Counted from the first letter of the stretch, positions 7,527-14,387 are shown. The stretch is 16,626 bases of DNA from Acidimicrobiales bacterium (GCA_030039575.1 JASHVH010000241.1:1-16626); one strand, 5' to 3'. Numbers and translations: made by a program. The notes: generated by a model not told the origin, from the letters alone.

Positions 7527-8528
7527 TCAAGGCCCCGAAAGTTTCGGCGTCATGGACACGAGTGCCCTGTCTCCTGTCTGCAGCGACTTGACACAGGCCT
7601 CTGCCACCGCCGTAGCCGCGTACCCGTCAAACGCGCCCGGGCCGGTGACGATGCCCTGCCGGACGCCTTTGACCCATTCTTGTAGCTCATCGCGGTAGGC
7701 CTGGCCGAAGCGCCCTTTCCAGTCGAGGGGTACTGGTGCGCTCCTGTTGCCCGCAGTCGTGAGCACCCCGGTTGATGGAAGGTCGAGCGAAGCCGTCCCG
7801 ACGGAGCCGACGACCTCGCAGCGGACCTCGTAGCCGTACTGGCAGTTGACGAAAATTTCGATCTCCACCACCGCGCCCGAGGCCGCCTCGAGCAGCACCA
7901 ACTGTGGGTCAAGAAGGCTGTCGGGCGCCAGCGGGCTCTTCCTCCCCACGACCACCCTGGCCGCCACCAGTTCGTCAGAAAGCAACCAGCGGGCGACGTC
8001 GATCTCGTGGATCACCGAGTCGGTGAGAAGCATTTCGCTCCGGAAGAAGGGCGGGGATTGAGCATTGCGATGGACGCAATGGGCCAGCAAGACGTCGCCC
8101 ACGCTGCCGTCGTCGATGGCCCGCTTCACGCGCTGGAAACCCTCGTCGTACCGGCGCATGAAGCCGACCTGGACGAGCCGGGCGCCGGCGGCCGATTCAG
8201 CCTCCACGACCTGCACGCACTCCTCGGAGGTTGGCGCCAGCGGCTTTTCGCACAACACCGGCCTGCGAGCCTCAATGCAAGCGATGGTCAGCTCAGCGTG
8301 CACCGGGGACGGAGCGGCAATCAGGACGGCTTCAACCTCACCGTCGTCAATGAGGTCCTGGGCGGTTTTATGGGCTACCGCCCCCACCTCGGCGGCCAGC
8401 GCGGCGGCCCTGTCCGCATCGACGTCGAACACAGCCTGTACTCGAGCACCGGCTATTTCGGCGGACAAACGCCGGACGTGCTCGGCGCCGATGTCACCGG
8501 TGCCGATAACCCCGACATTCAGCTCCAC
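7527..8528 (-). CDS. Inositol 2-dehydrogenase-like Gfo/Idh/MocA oxidoreductase
   Basis: NAD(P)-dependent dehydrogenase of the IolG type, which oxidises myo-inositol to scyllo-inosose or a related sugar alcohol to its ketone. The GTG start at 8528 has GGAGAGG seven bases upstream and gives 333 aa, the normal family size. The frame stays open upstream to 8882, but that part lies inside the IolE-like gene. Features: Rossmann motif GVIGTGDIG at residues 6-14, EKPLA at 94-98 with catalytic Lys95, GFMRRYD near 122-128 as in IolG, and D170-x3-H174 in DSVIHEIDVARW. Lys95/Asp170/His174 fit the IolG catalytic triad. It follows the IolE-like gene by 32 bp on the same strand. True substrate unknown. Confidence 0.9.
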   Translation of the reverse strand: MELNVGVIGTGDIGAEHVRRLSAEIAGARVQAVFDVDADRAAALAAEVGAVAHKTAQDLIDDGEVEAVLIAAPSPVHAELTIACIEARRPVLCEKPLAPTSEECVQVVEAESAAGARLVQVGFMRRYDEGFQRVKRAIDDGSVGDVLLAHCVHRNAQSPPFFRSEMLLTDSVIHEIDVARWLLSDELVAARVVVGRKSPLAPDSLLDPQLVLLEAASGAVVEIEIFVNCQYGYEVRCEVVGSVGTASLDLPSTGVLTTAGNRSAPVPLDWKGRFGQAYRDELQEWVKGVRQGIVTGPGAFDGYAATAVAEACVKSLQTGDRALVSMTPKLSGP

Positions 8529-8560
8529 TACGTTCCCTCTCCAGTAATGGGCCTCATTAA

Positions 8561-9493
8561 TTACCCGGTTACCCCGATCGACCCGTAGTAATTGGACGTC
8601 CGGCGGGCGATAGGCAGCGGGACGTCCGGGTCGCACGGGTACAAGTCCTGTTCGACTATGGCAAAAAGGTCGGCACCGAGCCGGCCCAGAGCCTCGATAA
8701 CCGGCGCCATGTCGGGGATACCACCCGGAGGTTCGCACATAACCCGGAGGCGCACCGCTTCGGCGAAACCGAGGTCGTCGGCCCGCACCTGGTCGAGCAC
8801 GGCGGGGTCTACCTGCTTGAGGTGGACGTACTTGACCCTGTCGGGGAACTGCTGGATTATTGCCAGGTTGTCGCCCCCGCAATAAGAAATGTGGCCGGTG
8901 TCAAGGCACAATGACACCGTTGACGGGTCGGTCTCCTGCAGGAAGCGGTCCACCTCGTCCCCGGTACCGACGTGGGTGTCGGCGTGAGGATGGAACACCA
9001 GCGTCACCCCGTAGTCGCCCGAGACGATCCTGCCCATCTCCGACGCCTGCCGGGTCAGGCAGTTCCAGTCGTCATTATCAAGCCTGCGCTTATCAGTGAA
9101 ATTGCCGTCCAGGTCCCGGTACGACTGCGGCAGGTATATCAAGTAGCGGGCGCCCACAGCGTGGACGAGGCCGGCCACCTGGCGCGCTTCGGCGACGTCA
9201 TGCTCCCAGGTCGTCCTCTTGTGCAGCGCCCCGACGACCCCTCCCCCCGTCACCTTGAGGCCCCGCCGGCCAACCTCGTCGGCAAGGCGGGCCGGGTCGG
9301 TCGGTAGGTAGCCATGCGGCCCGAGCTCCAGCCATTTGTACCCGGCCGCCGCCAGTTCGTCGAGGAACCGCTCCCAGTGAACCTGCTTCGGGTCGTCGGG
9401 AAACCACACCCCCCACGAGTCGGGGCAACTACCAAGGTGCAGCCGCGTCGCAGCAGTGCCGGGCCTGCCGTCTGACGGTGCGGCCAGTGTCAT
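8561..9493 (-). CDS. IolE-like TIM-barrel protein (inosose dehydratase / sugar isomerase-epimerase family)
   Basis: AP-endonuclease-2-type TIM barrel of 310 aa. The N-terminus LGSCPDSWGVWFPDDP and the segment LELGPHGYLPTDPARLADE are typical of the IolE-like group in actinobacteria. Likely metal- and substrate-binding residues are His168/His170/His174 in the FHPHADTHVG motif, Asp198 and His201 in CLDTGHISY, His224 in KYVHLK and Glu281 in IVEQD. IolE removes water from scyllo-inosose, the product of IolG, so the adjacent IolG-like gene supports an inositol-type role. Other members are ketose isomerases or epimerases, so the reaction is not certain. It is the first gene of the minus block and divergent from iclR. 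Confidence 0.87.
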   Translation of the reverse strand: MTLAAPSDGRPGTAATRLHLGSCPDSWGVWFPDDPKQVHWERFLDELAAAGYKWLELGPHGYLPTDPARLADEVGRRGLKVTGGGVVGALHKRTTWEHDVAEARQVAGLVHAVGARYLIYLPQSYRDLDGNFTDKRRLDNDDWNCLTRQASEMGRIVSGDYGVTLVFHPHADTHVGTGDEVDRFLQETDPSTVSLCLDTGHISYCGGDNLAIIQQFPDRVKYVHLKQVDPAVLDQVRADDLGFAEAVRLRVMCEPPGGIPDMAPVIEALGRLGADLFAIVEQDLYPCDPDVPLPIARRTSNYYGSIGVTG

Positions 9494-9603
9494 CGGTACT
9501 CCCCTCGGTCTGAACCGTTGCCCTGACTGTCCATATCGGCTCGGAACACCCTATACCTCCCGGGACGCGTGCCCGCTTACAGGGCCACTGGGGACGTCAT
9601 GCG

Positions 9604-9632
9604 TTGACATTACGCCTGCCGGCCATTTTTAC
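9604..9632 (+). promoter_or_regulatory. Possible housekeeping promoter toward iclR
   Basis: A perfect -35 hexamer TTGACA at 9604-9609 is followed after 17 bases by TTTTAC at 9627-9632, a modest -10. It would give a leader of about 230 bases before iclR. Confidence 0.3.
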
Positions 9633-9655
9633 GCGGTGACATCGCGATTTGTAAA
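9626..9655 (-). promoter_or_regulatory. Possible promoter toward the IolE-like gene
   Basis: On the minus strand TTTACA (9655-9650) and TAAAAA (9631-9626) stand 18 bases apart, a plausible -35/-10 pair. It overlaps the candidate plus-strand promoter, so the two would compete. The predicted leader to the IolE-like start is about 125 bases. Confidence 0.3.
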
Positions 9656-9807
9656 AACATCCGCTGGCACGGACCAACCCATTTAGGGAATAACCACTGG
9701 ACCGAGGTTTAGACCGAGCTGGTTAGTCGACAAAGGTTGGCTTTGCGTCTGCGCGGCCCGTCCCCCCGACAGACCGCATCGCTGGCGCCGAAACGGTGTT
9801 ATTACAT

Positions 9808-9834
9808 TGTGGACGCTCTATGTACCATGTGGAC
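9808..9834. promoter_or_regulatory. TGTGGAC direct repeats upstream of iclR
   Basis: TGTGGAC occurs at 9808-9814 and 9828-9834, exactly 20 bp apart, so both copies face the same side of the helix. The second continues as TGGACA, the half-site seen in the palindrome at 7465-7492. The position 35-60 bp before the iclR start suits autoregulation. Confidence 0.35.
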
Positions 9835-9868
9835 ACTAGCCCGCCCGGCCCGTTAGGATCCAGGAGGG

Positions 9869-10633
9869 ATGGATAGCCCCCGGGTGAAAGTCCTGGGCAA
9901 AGTAGCGAGGCTGCTGAAGCTCTTGGCCGACCACCCGGGTTCGACCGTGCCGGCACTGGCGGTGCTTCTCGGGGAGCCCAGGCCGACCGTGTACAGGCTC
10001 ATCCAGGACCTGACCCTGTTCGACTATGTGGAGGAGGGGCCGCGTCCCGGTACGTACCGCCTCGGCCTGGAACTGTTCCGCCTGGGGTCGCTGGTCGCCC
10101 TGCGCTTCGACGCCCGCGAAGCGGCCGCCCCGGTAATGAACGAGATCCACAAAGCCCTCGAAGAGACGGTGTACCTGGTTATCCGGCGCGAACACGAAGC
10201 GGTCTGCATCGAGAGGGTGGAAGGGTTACGCATCCTTTCCATGGCTTTGCAGCTGGGCGGTTCGCTCCCCCTGCACCTCGGCGCCGGCCCCCGCGTGCTA
10301 CTGGCTTACCAACCCCGCCAGTACTGGGACGAGTACTTTGCCAAGGTGAAGCTCGAGCCGCTCACGCCCCGCACACCGACGACCAAGGCCGGGAACATCG
10401 CTCTCCTCGAGGAGGCCAGGCACCTCGGGTACGCCATCAGCGACGAGGACGTGACCGTCGGGATCAGCTCCGTGGGGGCACCGATCTTCGACCACACCGG
10501 GCAGGTCCACGCGGCCATCTCGGTCGGCGGCCTTCGCGCTGCCGTGATGGGCGACGGAGGCGGCGAGCGGGCCGTGCAGCTCGTCACCGAAGGAGCGGCT
10601 GAGATCTCCCGGAAGATGGGGTACTTACCATGA
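9869..10633 (+). CDS. IclR-family transcriptional regulator
   Basis: 254 aa, the usual IclR length. The N-terminal winged helix-turn-helix spans about residues 8-70, with the HTH at 27-48 (VPALAVLLGEPRPTVYRLIQDL). The C-terminal effector domain contains the family block VGISSVGAPIFDHTGQVHAAISVGG. Such proteins bind a small catabolite and control nearby uptake and degradation genes. Here the natural targets are the adjacent transaldolase and the divergent IolE/IolG/ABC genes. Only one base separates AGGAGG from the ATG at 9869; that spacing is too short, so an upstream TTAGGA or a different start may be used. The gene ends in an ATGA overlap with the frame of the transaldolase gene. Confidence 0.95.
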   Translation: MDSPRVKVLGKVARLLKLLADHPGSTVPALAVLLGEPRPTVYRLIQDLTLFDYVEEGPRPGTYRLGLELFRLGSLVALRFDAREAAAPVMNEIHKALEETVYLVIRREHEAVCIERVEGLRILSMALQLGGSLPLHLGAGPRVLLAYQPRQYWDEYFAKVKLEPLTPRTPTTKAGNIALLEEARHLGYAISDEDVTVGISSVGAPIFDHTGQVHAAISVGGLRAAVMGDGGGERAVQLVTEGAAEISRKMGYLP

Positions 10634-10686
10634 GCGACGGTGCTGGCGCCGGGGTCACAGTAGCCCCGGCGGGAGAGGAGACAACG

Positions 10687-11796
10687 ATGGCCTTAGGCGC
10701 CAAGCAGAGCCAGTTCAAGAGCCCCTTGTACGAGATGACGCAGACCACGCCGACGTGCTTGTGGAACGACTCGGCGTCAGAGGCCGAGCTGATGTACGCC
10801 ATCGATAACGGCGCGGTGGGGGCCACGTGCAACCCGGTCATCGCCTTGACCGTGGTGCGACAGGAGATCTCCCGGTGGATGCCTCGGCTCCAGCAGCTGG
10901 TCCGCGACAACCCGGCTGCCACCGAAGACGACGTCGGGTGGCGGCTCGTCGAAGAAGTGTCGAAAAACGCCGCCGGTTTGCTCGTCCCTATTTTTGAACA
11001 GGCCAAAGGCCGTAATGGACGATTGTCCATCCAGACCGACCCTCGGTACTACCGCGACACGAGAGCGATCCTGGCCCAGGCCGTCCATTTCAACGACCTG
11101 GCGCAGAACATGATCGTGAAGATACCGGCCACGGCCGCCGGGGTACCGGCCATAGAAGAGGCCACTTACGCAGGCATCAGTATCAACGCGACGGTGAGTT
11201 TCACCCTCTCTCAGGCGCTCTTGGTGGCCGAGGCGGTGGAGAGAGGCCTGCGCCGGCGAGAGGCGGAAGGCAAGGACATCTTGTCCATGGGCCCGGTCTG
11301 CACGCTGATGGTCGGACGGCTGGACGACTGGCTCAAAGTCGTGATGGACAAGGAGGGGATCCTCACCGACCCCGGGCACCTCGAGTGGGCCGGCGTGGCC
11401 GTGTTCAAGAAGGCGTACCAAATCTTCACCGAACGCGGTTACCGCACCCGGCTGCTGTCGGCGGCATTCCGTAACCATTTCCACTGGAGCGAGCTGATCG
11501 GCGGCGACGTGGTCATATCACCACCCCACGCCTGGCAGGTGCGCATCAACGCCAGCGACATCCCCGTCGAGCCCCGGATCGACCGCCCGGTCAGCCCGGT
11601 GATCGTCGACGACTTGGTCAGGCGCTTCCCGGAGTTCCGCAAGGCTTACGACGAGGACGGTTTGTCCGTGGACGATATCGACTCGTACGGCCCGACCCTG
11701 CGCACTCTGCGCCAGTTCATCAGTGCCTCCGCCGACCTAGCCAGCCTGGTGCGTGACGTGATGACTCCGGACCCAGATCTGCGCCGGCACAGTTGA
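10687..11796 (+). CDS. Transaldolase-family protein
   Basis: TAL/FSA-family class I aldolase. These enzymes form a Schiff base with a ketose phosphate and transfer or release a dihydroxyacetone unit. The start I chose (369 aa) has GGAGAGGAG six bases upstream. An in-frame ATG at 10630 overlaps the iclR stop and would add 19 Gly/Ala-rich residues. Numbered from 10687, the GATCNPVIAL segment lies near residues 45-54, the IQTDPR strand near 115-120, the predicted Schiff-base lysine is Lys145 in MIVKIPAT, and SINATVSFTLSQA and GPVCTLMVGRLDDW follow. It is longer than E. coli TalB (about 317 aa). Beside IclR, inositol-type enzymes and a sugar importer, it probably acts in substrate breakdown rather than in the pentose phosphate pathway. 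Confidence 0.9.
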   Translation: MALGAKQSQFKSPLYEMTQTTPTCLWNDSASEAELMYAIDNGAVGATCNPVIALTVVRQEISRWMPRLQQLVRDNPAATEDDVGWRLVEEVSKNAAGLLVPIFEQAKGRNGRLSIQTDPRYYRDTRAILAQAVHFNDLAQNMIVKIPATAAGVPAIEEATYAGISINATVSFTLSQALLVAEAVERGLRRREAEGKDILSMGPVCTLMVGRLDDWLKVVMDKEGILTDPGHLEWAGVAVFKKAYQIFTERGYRTRLLSAAFRNHFHWSELIGGDVVISPPHAWQVRINASDIPVEPRIDRPVSPVIVDDLVRRFPEFRKAYDEDGLSVDDIDSYGPTLRTLRQFISASADLASLVRDVMTPDPDLRRHS

Positions 11797-12085
11797 CACA
11801 AACTTGTTGACGGCGCTGCTTCAGGACAAAACTGAGGCGCCTTCGGTCACAGATCAGCGTTTCTGGGTGCACGAAGAACAACTGGTTGCGCTATCCGGGA
11901 AAAAATTGACGAAAGCGCGACGAGAGGGATTTAGTGCACCCAGAGCACGCAATTTAGGGCCGGAGTTGGGCGAAAATGCCCAATATTTCGCCGTGCACCT
12001 GCCCGAGCTCGGCCGGACCGGGTGACGAAGGGGACGAAATTGGCCTTGCGCCTTTGCTGACCAGAGGTCCGGCGGCCGGGCCAGT
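11797..12085. other. Convergent non-coding interval with repeated GTGCAC and hairpins
   Basis: This interval is less GC-rich than its neighbours. GTGCAC occurs three times (11867, 11934, 11993). The first two belong to an 11-bp perfect inverted repeat, TCTGGGTGCAC (11862-11872) and GTGCACCCAGA (11934-11944). Two mutually exclusive small hairpins lie at 11966-11992. An 8-bp inverted repeat GCCGGACC (12012-12019)/GGTCCGGC (12066-12073) lies next to the anti-sigma stop and may terminate the minus transcript. A 73-codon open frame at 11804-12025 is not convincing. Confidence 0.55.
11966..11988 (+). terminator. Probable terminator of the iclR-transaldolase transcript
   Basis: TTGGGC, loop GAAAAT, GCCCAA forms a perfect 6-bp stem followed by TATTT, a short rho-independent shape. 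A competing 7-bp stem GGCGAAA/TTTCGCC (11969-11992) overlaps it. Confidence 0.45.
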
Positions 12086-12751
12086 TCACACCTTGGCCGT
12101 GTCGAGCACCTGGCCCTCGAAGGTGACCACCTGAACGGCAGCCACGTCATCGCGCGGCACCAGGGCGGAGCCGCTGACCCGCTCGCCCCCGGCCGGGGAC
12201 TTGTACGGCGCCAGCCAGCTCCCGGCGACCACGCGGCGCCCAGACTTGTCGACCACCATCAGGTAGCAACGGGCGTGGCCAGGGACACCGGTGAAGGCGC
12301 CCTCGAGCCGTACCCACCCGCTGGCAGGGGTGATGACCACGGTCATGTGGACGCCGCTGGCCGGGTTGCTGGCCGCCACCCGGGTGCTGCCGGCGGGGAC
12401 AGCCAGAGGGGCGGGGCCGCTCGAAGAGTTGAGCCCGATGAGCAGGCCCCCCGCCAGCGCGACCAGGACCAACAGGACGGCGGCGGCCACCGACCAGACG
12501 GGCGGCCGGCGGCGTTCGGCCCCGGCCTGGCGGACCGTGCGGGCCAGGAGTAGGTCGGCTCCCTCAGGCGGCCCGTCGAGAAAGGCTTCGGGTGGGACCT
12601 GTGCGAGCAGGGAGCGGAGGGACTCGAGCTCGTGGAGCTCCTCACGGCAGCCAGGGCAACCGGCGAGGTGCTCGCTTACCTGGCGCTGCTCGTCGGCGTC
12701 GAGCGCTGCGAGAGTGTACGGCCCGAGGAGGTCGTTAGGGTGCTCGCTCAT
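12086..12751 (-). CDS. Membrane anti-sigma factor with zinc-finger N-terminus (RskA-like)
   Basis: The 221-aa protein starts at the ATG at 12751, which overlaps the sigma-factor stop as TAATG. The N-terminal zinc-binding anti-sigma domain has His28-x3-Cys32-x2-Cys35 (the HxxxCxxC pattern). One transmembrane helix spans about residues 86-107. An extracytoplasmic domain of about 110 residues resembles the RskA C-terminal type, with GWVRLEGAFTGVP, ARCYLMVVDKSGR and VAGSWLAPY stretches. Known relatives hold the sigma factor at the membrane until proteolysis or a redox signal frees it. The frame stays open upstream to 13090, but that part lies inside the sigma gene. It is translationally coupled to the sigma factor. 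Confidence 0.92.
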   Translation of the reverse strand: MSEHPNDLLGPYTLAALDADEQRQVSEHLAGCPGCREELHELESLRSLLAQVPPEAFLDGPPEGADLLLARTVRQAGAERRRPPVWSVAAAVLLVLVALAGGLLIGLNSSSGPAPLAVPAGSTRVAASNPASGVHMTVVITPASGWVRLEGAFTGVPGHARCYLMVVDKSGRRVVAGSWLAPYKSPAGGERVSGSALVPRDDVAAVQVVTFEGQVLDTAKV

Positions 12752-13305
12752 TACGCCGACTCCTTTTCGTCCGGCTCGCTCGGGGCCATGATGCCACGGA
12801 GGGTCTGTAGCCCGTAATAAGCCCTCGACTTGACCGTACCCGGCGGGACACTGAGGCGCTGGGCAGCCTCCGCCACGCTGCTCCCCCGCCAATACAGCTC
12901 CACCAGGACGTTGCGGTGCTCCGGTGACAGCTGGTCGATGGCCCCTAGGATGGCGACGCTGTCGACCACGTCCTCCGGCTTGTCGGGGGCGACGCTCGGG
13001 TTGGTGGGGTGCTCGCGGACCTCCGCCGGCCGGGCCGAACGGGCCCTGGCCCGGTCGACGACTATGTTGCGGGCCACCGTGAGCAACCATCCCCGCACCG
13101 AGCCCTGGCCGTTGACCAGTACCTCGGGGTGCTTCCAGGCCCGCAATAACGTTTCCTGGACGACGTCTTCGGCCTCGGTGCGGTCGTTCGTCAAGCGGGT
13201 GACGTAAGCGAGAAGGCTACGACCGTGCTCGTAGTACAGCGCGGTGATGAGCGCCTCTGGGCCACCCGTGTCACCGCGCTTGCCTCGGCGGGCTCGTAAG
13301 CTCAA
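12751..13305 (-). CDS. ECF sigma factor (SigK/SigL-like)
   Basis: RNA polymerase sigma-70 factor of the extracytoplasmic-function class. From the TTG at 13305 it is 184 aa, the typical size. Region 2 covers about 22-88, with AEDVVQETLLRAW and GWLLTVARNIVVDRAR. Region 4 covers about 116-172, with LSPEHRNVLVELYWRGSSVAEAAQRL and the PPGTVKSRAYYGLQTLR recognition helix. I prefer this start because GGGAGGGAG lies just upstream and region 2 begins about 20 residues later. ATG at 13470 and TTG at 13536 are also in frame but add residues unlike the family, and the 13536 start would overlap the predicted promoter. It overlaps its anti-sigma gene and is probably autoregulated. Confidence 0.9.
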   Translation of the reverse strand: MSLRARRGKRGDTGGPEALITALYYEHGRSLLAYVTRLTNDRTEAEDVVQETLLRAWKHPEVLVNGQGSVRGWLLTVARNIVVDRARARSARPAEVREHPTNPSVAPDKPEDVVDSVAILGAIDQLSPEHRNVLVELYWRGSSVAEAAQRLSVPPGTVKSRAYYGLQTLRGIMAPSEPDEKESA

Positions 13306-13507
13306 ACGCTCCCTCCCGTGCCCGGGCGATTTCTTCTCCCCTCTGCGTAGCAGATCCGTGACTACGGTCGCGCGATTAAGGCCTCCGTCGGCGGGCTGGG
13401 CCGGCAGTCGCTCGAGATGGGCGGCTGACCGGCGCCAGGCAGCTAGTTCAGTGGTCACGGTCATGGTCATGGGGTGGTGGAACCTCTTGGGAACGCTCGT
13501 GCCTATG

Positions 13508-13535
13508 TACACGTGCCATAGGCCGCCACGGTTCA
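13508..13535 (-). promoter_or_regulatory. ECF-type promoter of the sigma/anti-sigma genes
   Basis: On the minus strand TGAACC (13535-13530), a 16-base spacer and CGTGTA (13513-13508) match the plus-strand element at 13724-13751. The general form, a GAAC-type -35 and CGT-type -10 with 16-17 bases between, is that of ECF promoters. The implied start of transcription is near 13500. Confidence 0.6.
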
Positions 13536-13723
13536 ACGCCAGGGGTTTCTTAGGTTGTCTTCAGAGCTGCGGCCGCGGTCCGTCGCCTTGTGCCTTGAAC
13601 AGTGGGCGGGCGCACTGCGACCGGGTGGCGCCATCTCTCGTGCACCAAGGTTGTCCGGCTGCGATTTTTTTTGGCCTATTTGCTGGGCTTTTTTCCGTTG
13701 GGCCGAATTTTTTCTGATCCCGT

Positions 13724-13751
13724 TGAACCGCAACCGGCCCGGCCACGTGTC
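13724..13751 (+). promoter_or_regulatory. ECF-type promoter of the DUF3455 gene
   Basis: TTGAACC with TGAACC at 13724-13729, exactly 16 bases, then CGTGTC at 13746-13751. This shares both boxes and spacing with the element before the sigma gene, while the spacers differ. The predicted transcript would start near 13758, with a leader of about 80 bases. Confidence 0.6.
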
Positions 13752-13838
13752 ATTGGCTCGTGGCACTTAGCCACAGCGCCCACGAAGCACCTGCGGCGCA
13801 AACCCACCCCAAACCACCCCACCCCAAAGGAGACAACG

Positions 13839-14387
13839 ATGTCCCGCAAATGGCTCATCGCCGCCGCCCTGGCAACGGCCGGCGCGATTGCCCCTACCGC
13901 TACCGCCTTGGCCGCCACCGATGGCAGCCCGGCCTTCGTGGCCGCCCCCGGCCAGGCCGGGGTCCCGTCCGCCCTGCGGGTCCCGGCCGGCAACCACCTC
14001 GTGGTCAGCTTGCACGTGATCCAGGGCGTGCAGGTCTACAGCTGCACCAACGGTGCCTGGACCTTCACCGAGCCCGACGCCGACATGGGCGTCAGCAACC
14101 GTCCCATCGTGCTGTACACGGCCGGGCCCGAGTGGGTCTCAACCGTCGACGGCAGCGCCGTGTGGGGCATGCCCCTGGCCAGTGCCAACCGCACCGGCAC
14201 CATCCCCGAACTGCTGGTAAAGGCGGTGAAGAACCGGGGCCAAGGGCTCTTCGGTTCGGTTGACTACATCCAGCGCCTCGACACCTTCGGTGGCCTGGCC
14301 CCCTCCGGCAGCTGCACCAGCGGCGCCATCACGGCCTCGCAGTACTTCGCCACCGAGGACTTCTGGGCCCCGGGCGCCGCCGCCTAG
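13839..14387 (+). CDS. Secreted DUF3455 protein
   Basis: 182 aa. The start ATG at 13839 has AAGGAG six bases upstream; the frame stays open further up to 13602 but that part looks non-coding. A Sec signal peptide covers residues 1-25, with an Ala-Leu-Ala cleavage site. The mature protein has the DUF3455 pattern: PAGNHLVVSLHVIQGVQVYSC, a TAGPEWVSTVDGSAVWG region, a hydrophobic IPELLVKAV helix, and VDYIQRLDTFGGLAPSGSC. Two cysteines in these blocks could form a disulfide. Function is unknown. Codons end in C or G almost throughout, stronger than in neighbouring catabolic genes, which suggests high expression. It lies directly behind an ECF-type promoter. Confidence 0.88.
   Translation: MSRKWLIAAALATAGAIAPTATALAATDGSPAFVAAPGQAGVPSALRVPAGNHLVVSLHVIQGVQVYSCTNGAWTFTEPDADMGVSNRPIVLYTAGPEWVSTVDGSAVWGMPLASANRTGTIPELLVKAVKNRGQGLFGSVDYIQRLDTFGGLAPSGSCTSGAITASQYFATEDFWAPGAAA

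Larger units (their letters stand above)
9494..9868. other. Divergent control region between IolE-like and iclR genes
   Basis: The 375-bp interval contains no gene. It carries likely promoters for both directions, a TGTCCATATC element at 9528-9537, a 7-bp inverted repeat TTTTTAC/GTAAAAA at 9626-9632 and 9651-9657, a GACCGAG direct repeat near 9700-9718, and two TGTGGAC repeats next to the iclR gene. Confidence 0.6.
13306..13838. other. Divergent control region of sigma and secreted-protein genes
   Basis: About 530 bp when the short sigma start is used. It holds a matching pair of ECF-type promoters pointing outward, three T-tracts at 13665-13672, 13689-13694 and 13708-13713, and a C/A-rich, G-poor leader before the DUF3455 gene. 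The part from 13306 to 13470 would be the sigma leader or an N-terminal extension. Confidence 0.6.

Noticed and set aside
11862..11944. Miniature inverted-repeat mobile element
   Set aside because: The 11-bp inverted repeats span 83 bp, but no flanking target duplication is visible and no second copy exists in the window.
11804..12025. 73-codon plus-strand frame in the convergent gap
   Set aside because: No ribosome-binding site and no recognisable family, and the hairpins and inverted repeat explain the segment better.
13602..13838. N-terminal extension of the DUF3455 frame
   Set aside because: It crosses T-tracts and the ECF promoter, and the internal ATG at 13839 has a strong ribosome-binding site followed at once by a signal peptide.
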